DNA from: Paracoccaceae bacterium | Lineage (GTDB): Bacteria > Pseudomonadota > Alphaproteobacteria > Rhodobacterales > Rhodobacteraceae | Assembly: GCA_007121055.1 (NCBI GenBank) | Contig: SKMM01000396.1 | Span: 1 to 11,847, forward strand | Direction: 5' to 3' | Length of the DNA: 11,847 bases | In this document: positions 7,080 through 11,847 of the stretch, piece after piece | Layout of the letters: every line of letters starts with the position of its first letter | Numbering within the stretch: position 1 is the stretch's first letter | Made by a program: the position numbers and the translations under genes | The notes under the pieces: model-generated | Told to the model about the DNA's origin: nothing | The model's input: only the letters and a program-made list of their open reading frames with translations | Database searches by the model: none

Positions 7080-7861
7080 TGGCGGTGATCGTGATCCCGG
7101 CGCGCCATGGCTCGCAGAGGTTTCCGGGCAAGCCGCTGGCGGCGCTGCGGGGGGCCGGGGGCGAGGCGCGGCCGCTGATCCGACGCGCGTGGGAGGCGGC
7201 GATGGCGGTGCCCGGGGTGGAGGGGGTGTGGGTTGCCACCGACGACGAGCGCATCGCCGACGCGGCCCGCGGATTCGGCGCCGAGGTGGTGATGACCCCC
7301 GAGGGCTGCCGTAACGGCACCGAGCGGGTGGCGGCGGCGGTCGAGGCGCTGGGGCTGTCCGCGCAGGTGGTGGTGAACCTGCAGGGGGATGCACCCCTGA
7401 CGCCGCCCTGGTTCGTCTCTGCGCTGATCGACGCGCTGGATGGTGCGGAGGGGCCGGCGATGGCCACCCCGGTGCTGCGCTGTTCCGAGGACACGCTGGC
7501 GATGTTCCGCGAGGACCGGCGCCATGGCCGCGTGGGCGGGACCACGGCGGTGGTGGGAGCGGATGGGCGCGCGCTCTATTTCTCCAAGGAGGTGCTGCCG
7601 TTCGGGGGCGGCGGTGCGGCGCCGGTGTTCCATCATGTGGGCGTCTATGCCTACACCCCCGCGGCGCTGATGGCCTACGGCGCGCTGCCCCCGGGGCGGC
7701 TGGAACTGGCCGAAGGTCTGGAGCAGTTGCGGTTTCTGGAAAACGGCCTGCCCGTCACCTGCGTCGAGGTAAAGGACCGCGGTCGGGCGTTCTGGGAGGT
7801 CAACACACCCGAGGATGTCGCGCGGGTGGAGGCAATGTTGCTGGCGGAGGGCATCGCATGA
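7079..7861 (+). CDS. kdsB: 3-deoxy-manno-octulosonate cytidylyltransferase (KdsB), divergent
   Basis: Cytoplasmic nucleotidyltransferase, 260 aa, predicted to activate KDO with CTP to give CMP-KDO for transfer to lipid A or polysaccharide. The N-terminal CTP-binding signature is VIPARHGSQRFPGKPL at about 5-20. The metal-binding QGD motif is NLQGDAPLTP with D104. GRALYFSKEVLPF and HHVGVYAYTP follow, and EGLEQLRFLENGLPV near the end matches the family. Several motifs differ from E. coli KdsB: CRNGTER at 77-83 in place of HQSGTER, QGDAP for QGDEP, and VNTPED (N242) for VDTPED. Together these suggest a distinct subgroup. The ATG at 7079 overlaps the kdsD stop, and the gene ends in a 4-base ATGA overlap with kdsA. 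Operon context supports KDO, but a modified octulosonate is possible. Confidence 0.87.
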   Translation: MAVIVIPARHGSQRFPGKPLAALRGAGGEARPLIRRAWEAAMAVPGVEGVWVATDDERIADAARGFGAEVVMTPEGCRNGTERVAAAVEALGLSAQVVVNLQGDAPLTPPWFVSALIDALDGAEGPAMATPVLRCSEDTLAMFREDRRHGRVGGTTAVVGADGRALYFSKEVLPFGGGGAAPVFHHVGVYAYTPAALMAYGALPPGRLELAEGLEQLRFLENGLPVTCVEVKDRGRAFWEVNTPEDVARVEAMLLAEGIA

Positions 7862-8679
7862 CCACTGTCGAGATCGGGCCTCTGCGGGTGGGCAACGACC
7901 TGCCGCTGACTCTGATCGCCGGGCCCTGCCAGATCGAGAGCGCCGAGCATGCGCGGCGGATGGCCGGCGACCTCGTGGAGCTCTGCGGGCGGCTGGGGCT
8001 GGGGCTCGTGTTCAAGGCGAGCTACGACAAGGCCAATCGGTCCTCGCTGAAGGGGGCGCGCGGGGTGGGCCTGGACGCGGGGTTGCGGGTGCTGGAGGGG
8101 ATCCGCGACGAGTTCGGCTGCGCGGTGCTGACGGATGTGCACGAGGCCGGGCACTGCGCGGCGGTGGCCGAGGCGGTGGACGTGTTGCAGATCCCGGCCT
8201 TCCTGTGCCGCCAGACCGATCTTCTGCTGGCGGCGGGCGCCACAGGCCGGGTGGTGAACGTCAAGAAGGGGCAGTTCCTGGCGCCCTGGGACATGGCGAA
8301 CGTGGCCGACAAGGTGGCCTCGACCGGGAATCGGCGGATTTTGCTGACGGAGCGAGGGGCGTCCTTTGGCTACAACATGCTGGTGAGCGACATGCGCGCG
8401 CTGCCGGTGATGGCGGCCACGGGCTATCCGGTGGTGTTCGACGCCACGCATTCGGTGCAGTTGCCGGGCGGCCTCGGGACGGCCTCGGGCGGGCAGCGGG
8501 AGTTCGTGGTGCCGCTGGCGCGCGCGGCGGTGGCGGTGGGGGTGGCGGGGGTGTTCGTCGAATGCCATGACGACCCGGACACTGCGGCCTCGGACGGGCC
8601 GAACATGTTGCCGCTCGACCAGATGGAGCCGTTCCTGCGGCGGCTGATGGCGCTGGACCGGCTCACCAAGGCCGCCTGA
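7858..8679 (+). CDS. kdsA: 3-deoxy-8-phosphooctulonate (KDO-8-P) synthase, metal-dependent type
   Basis: Cytoplasmic aldolase-type enzyme condensing arabinose 5-phosphate with phosphoenolpyruvate to KDO 8-phosphate. The 273 aa cover the whole TIM-barrel family. Motifs in order are IAGPCQIES (21-28), VFKASYDKANRSS, LTDVHE, QIPAFLCRQTDLL, NVKKGQFLAPWDM, LTERGASFGYN, FDATHSVQLPGG and FVECHDDPD. The Cys in GPC (C24), H198, E235 and D246 have exactly the spacing of the metal ligands of the Aquifex aeolicus enzyme (174, 37 and 11 residues apart). The E. coli metal-free type has Asn in place of this Cys. The start at 7858 overlaps the kdsB stop by 4 bases and has a GCGGAGG site 7 nt upstream. It ends the kdsDBA unit. 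The following KDO-8-P phosphatase (KdsC) is not in this window. Confidence 0.96.
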   Translation: MTTVEIGPLRVGNDLPLTLIAGPCQIESAEHARRMAGDLVELCGRLGLGLVFKASYDKANRSSLKGARGVGLDAGLRVLEGIRDEFGCAVLTDVHEAGHCAAVAEAVDVLQIPAFLCRQTDLLLAAGATGRVVNVKKGQFLAPWDMANVADKVASTGNRRILLTERGASFGYNMLVSDMRALPVMAATGYPVVFDATHSVQLPGGLGTASGGQREFVVPLARAAVAVGVAGVFVECHDDPDTAASDGPNMLPLDQMEPFLRRLMALDRLTKAA

Positions 8680-8687
8680 GCGCGCCC

Positions 8688-8716
8688 TTGTCCCCGTGGG
8701 GTGGCCCGGCTATCTG
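8688..8716 (+). promoter_or_regulatory. Putative promoter for the NDUFA9-like gene
   Basis: TTGTCC (8688-8693) and TATCTG (8711-8716) are separated by 17 nt in the 61-nt gap after kdsA, giving a start near 8723 just before the GGAGG at 8731. This would let the NDUFA9-like gene be expressed apart from the KDO operon. It is judged only by consensus. Confidence 0.45.
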
Positions 8717-8740
8717 CGGCACAGAAAACAGGAGGCGCCC

Positions 8741-9721
8741 ATGTCCAAGCTTGTCACCATCTATGGCGGGTCGGGCTTTGTCGGCCGCTACGTTGCGCAG
8801 AAGATGGCGCAGCGCGGCTGGCGGGTGCGGGTGGCGGTGCGGCGGCCCAACGAGGCGCTGTTCGTCAAGCCCTACGGCGCGGTGGGCCAGGTCGAGCCCG
8901 TCTTCTGCAACATCCGCGACGACGACAGCGTGCGCGCGGTGATGAAGAGTGCGGACGCGGTGGTGAACTGCGTGGGTATCCTGGTGGAGGAGGGGGCCAA
9001 CAAGTTCGCCGACGTGCAGGCCTCGGGCGCGGCGCGGGTGGCGCGGATCGCGGCCGAGGAAGGCGTGGGGCAGCTTGTGCAGATCTCGGCCATCGGGGCG
9101 GACAGCAACAGCCCCAGCGTCTATGCGCGGACCAAGGCCGAGGGCGAAAGCGCGGTGCTCGAGCATTTTCCGCGGGCGGTGATCCTGCGTCCGTCGATCA
9201 TCTTCGGGCAGGAGGACGGGTTCTTCAACCGCTTCGCCGGCATGGCGCGGATGACGCCGGTGCTGCCGCTGGTGGGGGCGAACACGAAATTCCAGCCGGT
9301 CTGGGTGGAGGATGTGGCCGAGGCCGCGGTGCGTGCGGTTCTGGGCGAGGCCGCCCCGGGGGTCTATGAGCTGGGCGGGCCGGAAGTGAAGACCTTCCGC
9401 GAGCTGATGACGCTGATGCTGGAGCTGATCCGCCGGCGGCGGCTGACGCTGAACCTGCCCTTTGCCATTGCGCGGCTGCAGGGCAGCGCGCTGGACCTGG
9501 GCAGCCGGCTGACGGGGGGGATCCTGACCAACCGGCTGCTGACGCGGGATCAGGTGGAGAACCTCGCGCGCGACAACGTCGTCAGTCCCCATGTGCGGGG
9601 CTTCCGCGAGCTTGGCATCGAGCCCACGCCGATGGCGACGGTGCTGCCTGAGTATCTTTGGCGCTACCGTCCCTCGGGGCAGTATTCGGCCATCACGGAT
9701 TCGGCGCGCAACCTGCGCTGA
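8741..9721 (+). CDS. Complex I NDUFA9-subunit family protein (atypical short-chain dehydrogenase)
   Basis: NAD(P)-binding Rossmann protein of the atypical (a5) SDR group, 326 aa, matching the family usually annotated as complex I NDUFA9 subunit or NAD-dependent epimerase. The nucleotide-binding loop is YGGSGFVGRYVAQKM (residues 8-22). VVNCVGILVE lies at about 74-83, QISAIGADSNSPSVYARTKAEGE carries the YxxxK pair Y128/K132, and ILRPSIIFGQEDGFFNRFA follows. In mitochondria NDUFA9 is a structural accessory subunit of NADH:ubiquinone oxidoreductase that keeps a bound NADPH; some alphaproteobacterial complex I preparations contain a homologue. Involvement here is inferred from family only, and no nuo gene is nearby. 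A GGAGG site (8731-8735) fixes the start at 8741. It is 61 nt behind kdsA and converges on mnmH with only 3 nt between stops. Confidence 0.88.
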   Translation: MSKLVTIYGGSGFVGRYVAQKMAQRGWRVRVAVRRPNEALFVKPYGAVGQVEPVFCNIRDDDSVRAVMKSADAVVNCVGILVEEGANKFADVQASGAARVARIAAEEGVGQLVQISAIGADSNSPSVYARTKAEGESAVLEHFPRAVILRPSIIFGQEDGFFNRFAGMARMTPVLPLVGANTKFQPVWVEDVAEAAVRAVLGEAAPGVYELGGPEVKTFRELMTLMLELIRRRRLTLNLPFAIARLQGSALDLGSRLTGGILTNRLLTRDQVENLARDNVVSPHVRGFRELGIEPTPMATVLPEYLWRYRPSGQYSAITDSARNLR

Positions 9722-9724
9722 GGC

Positions 9725-10780
9725 TCAGGCCAGCGCGGCCACGATCCGGTCGGCGAGGCGGTCGAGCGCGTCTGCGTCCAGGCTGTCGGTGTCCAGCACC
9801 GTGGCGGTGGGTGTGTGGCGCGCGCGGGCCTTGGCATAGCGGGGATCGTAGTGGTGAGCCATGAGGCCCGCCGCGAGGTCGGTATCCGCGCGGGCGGCGG
9901 CGAGGGCCTGCCAGCTTTCAATCCGTTCGGCCGGGTGGAAGGGGCGCAGCCGGTCCAGCAGGTCCGCGAGGCGGGCGCGATCGGCGGTCACATCGGCATA
10001 GGTGGCTGCGAGGTAGGCCGCGCGCGCGGACAGGGGTGCGCGGATCTCGGCCCTCGGGGCCGCGCGGAGGGCGGCCCAGAGAGCGGGGGGTAGGGTCAGC
10101 GCGCCGAGGCGCGGGGATTCGGCCTCCACCAGCACCGGGCGGGCGGGGTCGAGGGGGGCAAGCGCGGCCATGAGGGCCGATTCGAAGCCTTTCTGTGCCG
10201 GTTGGCCCGCGGGGTTGGCGCCGAAGATCGAGCCCCGGTGGCGGGCGAGGCCCTCGAGGTCGAGCACCTGCGCGCCACGGGCGGCGGCGCGGTGCAGGAG
10301 GTCGGTCTTTGCGGTGCCGGTGTTGCCGTCCAGCGCCACGAGCCGCCAGCGCAGCGGTCCGTCATAGAGGCCCTGCACCACCAGCCGACGCCAGCTGCGA
10401 TAGCCGCCCTCCAGCACCGCCACGCGCCATCCTACCTGCGCGAGGATGGTGGCGAAGCTGCCCGAGCGTTGCCCGCCGCGCCAGCAATAGACCAGCGGGT
10501 GCCAGGTCTGCGGGTGGGCGGCCAGCGCGGTCTCCAGGTGCCGGGCGGCGTTGCGCGCCACCAGCGCGCCGCCGAGGCGCCGGGCCTCGAAGCGGCTCTG
10601 CTGGACGTAGATCGTGCCGATGCGGGCGCGCTCGGCATCGTCGAGGACGGGCAGGTTGAGCGCGCCGGGCAGCCGGTCCTCGGCCCATTCGGCGGGCGAG
10701 CGCACGTCGATGATCGCGTCGACGCCAAGGCGGGCGAGGTCGGCGGGGTCGGTCAGCCGGACGGGGCGGAGGGGGGCCAT
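9725..10780 (-). CDS. mnmH: tRNA 2-selenouridine / geranyl-2-thiouridine synthase MnmH (SelU)
   Basis: Cytoplasmic tRNA-modifying enzyme that converts 2-thiouridine at wobble position 34 of certain tRNAs to 2-selenouridine through a geranylated intermediate, using selenophosphate. The 351 aa (E. coli enzyme 364) hold an N-terminal rhodanese domain with IIDVRSPAEWAEDRLPGALN at about 23-42 and the catalytic Cys in LVYCWRGGQRSG (C99). A P-loop domain follows: GNTGTAKT at 152-159, then DLEGLARHRGSIFG. EAESPRLGALTLP and HHYDPRYAKAR come later. The Walker A loop has Ala157 where most P-loops have Gly (GCTGCGKT in E. coli). The ATG at 10780 starts shortly before the rhodanese domain but lacks a clear ribosome-binding site; an in-frame ATG at 10966 would add 62 residues of low-complexity sequence and is less likely. 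SelD, the selenophosphate source, is not in the window. Confidence 0.93.
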   Translation of the reverse strand: MAPLRPVRLTDPADLARLGVDAIIDVRSPAEWAEDRLPGALNLPVLDDAERARIGTIYVQQSRFEARRLGGALVARNAARHLETALAAHPQTWHPLVYCWRGGQRSGSFATILAQVGWRVAVLEGGYRSWRRLVVQGLYDGPLRWRLVALDGNTGTAKTDLLHRAAARGAQVLDLEGLARHRGSIFGANPAGQPAQKGFESALMAALAPLDPARPVLVEAESPRLGALTLPPALWAALRAAPRAEIRAPLSARAAYLAATYADVTADRARLADLLDRLRPFHPAERIESWQALAAARADTDLAAGLMAHHYDPRYAKARARHTPTATVLDTDSLDADALDRLADRIVAALA

Positions 10781-11167
10781 GGGCGGGGCATAGCCGGTCG
10801 CCGTCGGGTCCGGAAGGGGGGCTGCCTGCCCGTGTCGCGCCGGGGCGGATGGGCGAAGGCGACCGGCCCTGCCCACGCTGGGGGCGCACCGATGCGGCTC
10901 AGTCGCGATGACGCCGTGCCTGCGGCTGATGGTCTTGGCCGACGGCTGATGCGGGCGGCGGGGCACCCGCGCTGGGCTTCAGGGACCCGGTCGAGCCGGA
11001 CATTGGGTATTGTACCAACGGCCCCAGAGATTGACCGCATCCCGAATGTCAGCCGCATCATGGGCGACGACTGTCGCGCAGACACCGGTCAAGACCTGGG
11101 GCCGTTGATATTGCGGAAGCAAGCAGCGGCGGGGCGCTTTGGATCGGCCTGATGTGGCGCCTGGGGC
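10781..11167. other. 387-base region without a recognised gene
   Basis: This gap lies upstream of mnmH and downstream of the small cysteine-rich gene. Frames on both strands are open in places but show no ribosome-binding site, no convincing start and no protein family I recognise. A 9-bp direct repeat (CGGCTGATG at 10923-10931 and 10943-10951) and the inverted-repeat element at 11016-11107 lie within it. The mnmH promoter is expected here but no clear -35/-10 pair was found. A short minus-strand frame ending near 10980 reads like protein (VNLWGRWYNTQCPARPGP) and could be a remnant. Confidence 0.5.
11016..11107. repeat. 92-nt element bounded by a perfect 12-bp inverted repeat, with nested stems
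   Basis: The arms CAACGGCCCCAG (11016-11027) and CTGGGGCCGTTG (11096-11107) are exact reverse complements. Inside lie a 3x3 internal loop, a second perfect 7-bp stem (11031-11037 with 11086-11092), a 4-bp pairing (11047-11050 with 11081-11084) and an apical hairpin (11061-11068 with 11073-11080, one G-G mismatch, 4-nt loop). About 30 ordered pairs fall in 92 nt. TATTG occurs just outside both ends (11008-11012 and 11109-11113). It could be a structured RNA, a mobile-element-like repeat or a long terminator stem; it does not match SRP RNA or tRNA-Sec. Confidence 0.5.
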
Positions 11168-11464
11168 TCAGCCGGCGGTGGCTGCCAGGGGGATGGGGTG
11201 GAGCGTGGCGTCGATGCGCGCGCCCTGGCTGCCTGCGGTGACGGCGACGGTGTCGGCGGTGACGCGCAGGCGGACGGTGCAGCTGCGGTCGCAGCCGGTG
11301 AAGCGGGTGGTGGAGAGAAGCTCGAAATCGCCGGGCAGCTGTTGGGTCCGGGCGGCGACCCCTGCGGCCACGCTTTGGGCAAGCCACAGGGCTTCCATGC
11401 AGACGCCGCCGGTGGTGCCGCAGCGCTGGCAGGTATAGGCGTGGGTGGCGTCGTCCAGATGCAT
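11168..11464 (-). CDS. Small cysteine-rich protein, possible DUF1636-like metal/Fe-S protein
   Basis: A 98-aa cytoplasmic protein with no signal peptide or membrane helix. Near the N-terminus it has YTCQRCGTTGGVC (C12, C15, C22), then a likely helix at about 23-42, and TGCDRSCTVRLRV (C58, C62) in the second half. The pairing of CxxCG with a later CxxxC recalls DUF1636 and other thioredoxin-fold [2Fe-2S] ferredoxin-like proteins, so metal or Fe-S binding is plausible, but this rests on cysteine spacing and general layout only. The ATG at 11464 has a GGAGG ribosome-binding site about 7 nt upstream. A possible promoter lies at 11491-11519, giving a leader of about 20 nt. It stands alone on the minus strand, downstream of the FtsX-type permease end, with 387 non-coding bases behind it. 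Function unknown. Confidence 0.7.
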   Translation of the reverse strand: MHLDDATHAYTCQRCGTTGGVCMEALWLAQSVAAGVAARTQQLPGDFELLSTTRFTGCDRSCTVRLRVTADTVAVTAGSQGARIDATLHPIPLAATAG

Positions 11465-11490
11465 CCCGCGTCCTCCCCCAAGGTGCCGGA

Positions 11491-11519
11491 GTTGTGCGGC
11501 GCGGTAACCAATTTGTCAA
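11491..11519 (-). promoter_or_regulatory. Possible promoter for the small cysteine-rich gene
   Basis: On the minus strand TTGACA (11514-11519) is followed after 17 nt by CACAAC (11491-11496), a weak -10. The surroundings are relatively AT-rich for this window. The placement just upstream of the ribosome-binding site of the 98-aa gene makes it plausible. Confidence 0.35.
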
Positions 11520-11594
11520 GTTGGCGCTGTGTCGCGCAGCATTGTTGCGCAGGCCGCGCGGGCGCCTGGGACTGCCGCATGGTTGGGGGGCGCG

Positions 11595-11847
11595 CTACTC
11601 CTGTGCGCGCAGGACGCGGGCGGGGCGGGCGGCCAGCGGGCGCAGGGCGAAGGCGAGGCCCGCGAGCAGCGTGGCCAGCACGCCGCCCGCGACGATGGCG
11701 ACGGCCGAGACCGGCTCGAAGCGGAAGGGGGCGTCCATGACGAATGTCATGACCGCCCAGCCGGCGATGGCGCCGCCGAGGATGGCGACGGAGCCCGCCG
11801 CGGCGCCCAGCAGGGCCGAGCGCAGGGCGAAGCTGGCCAGGATGCGG
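11595..11847 (-). CDS. FtsX-like ABC transporter permease, C-terminal end (5' part outside window)
   Basis: The frame is open from the right edge to a TAG at 11595-11597 and gives the last 83 residues of a membrane protein. It reads RILASFALRSALLGAAAG, a hydrophobic helix including VAILGGAIAGWAVMTFVM, a short loop DAPFRFEPVS, a second helix AVAIVAGGVLATLLAGLAFAL, and ends RPLAARPARVLRAQE. This two-helix end with the basic R-P-x-x-x-L-R tail is characteristic of FtsX-domain permeases of the YbbP/LolC/MacB superfamily, most like YbbP-type proteins, which work with an ATPase of the LolD/YbbA kind. The ATPase would be expected upstream, beyond the right edge. A 130-nt gap separates it from the 98-aa gene on the same strand. 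Confidence 0.85.
   Translation of the reverse strand, partial: RILASFALRSALLGAAAGSVAILGGAIAGWAVMTFVMDAPFRFEPVSAVAIVAGGVLATLLAGLAFALRPLAARPARVLRAQE

Noticed and set aside
3878..7636. 1252-codon minus-strand open frame
   Set aside because: It spans the antisense of five well-supported genes, and its sequence is Arg/Pro/His/Ala-rich without domains. Codon-bias shadow.
11016..11107. SRP RNA or selC (tRNA-Sec) because of length, folding and the mnmH neighbour
   Set aside because: It lacks the conserved SRP GGAAGGAAGCAGCC-type loop and the tRNA T-loop GTTCGA and CCA-type end.
10202..11152. 316-codon plus-strand open frame over mnmH and the intergenic region
   Set aside because: Most of it is antisense to mnmH, and no start with a ribosome-binding site or recognisable domain is seen in the intergenic part.
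1..11847. CRISPR arrays, tRNA/rRNA genes, insertion sequences, phage or toxin-antitoxin modules
   Set aside because: No regular repeats, RNA gene signatures, transposase or integrase motifs or small paired genes were found on reading both strands.

Overview
The window is very GC-rich, with strong G/C bias at third codon positions and long antisense open frames that are only shadows of the genes. The gene set (metal-type KdsA, an NDUFA9-like protein, a CIA30-family protein, an Fsr-type exporter and MnmH) fits a Gram-negative alphaproteobacterium, most likely Rhodobacterales/Rhodobacteraceae. That placement is inference from gene content and composition. No rRNA or tRNA gene, CRISPR array, insertion sequence or phage gene was recognised.

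Left part (1-2800): the minus strand carries the start of a peptide/nickel-type ABC importer. A periplasmic solute-binding protein comes first, followed by a DppB-like permease that runs off the left edge. A strong GC hairpin lies between the two genes. A 316-base divergent region with a plausible sigma70-type promoter separates this operon from the next gene.

Middle (2800-6034): a stand-alone dihydrolipoyl-dehydrogenase-type flavoprotein (plus strand) converges on a fosmidomycin-resistance-type MFS exporter (minus strand). The exporter is divergent from a small CIA30-family protein.

Core (6096-9721): kdsD, kdsB and kdsA overlap by start/stop codons and form a translationally coupled unit for making and activating KDO: arabinose-5-phosphate, then KDO-8-phosphate, then CMP-KDO. 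The KDO-8-phosphate phosphatase step is not encoded here. An NDUFA9-like atypical SDR follows, with its own likely promoter. The KDO block therefore sits between two families known in eukaryotes as complex I assembly or accessory factors.

Right part (9725-11847): MnmH (tRNA 2-selenouridine/geranyl-2-thiouridine synthase) converges on the NDUFA9-like gene. Next come a 387-base non-coding region holding a 92-nt element bounded by a perfect 12-bp inverted repeat, a 98-aa cysteine-rich putative metal/Fe-S protein, and the C-terminal end of an FtsX-type ABC permease.

Most of the window is ordinary housekeeping or accessory metabolism. I do not see a clear new multi-gene system. The items most worth a second look are the structured inverted-repeat element at 11016-11107, the divergent KdsB active site, and the CIA30-kdsDBA-NDUFA9 neighbourhood.
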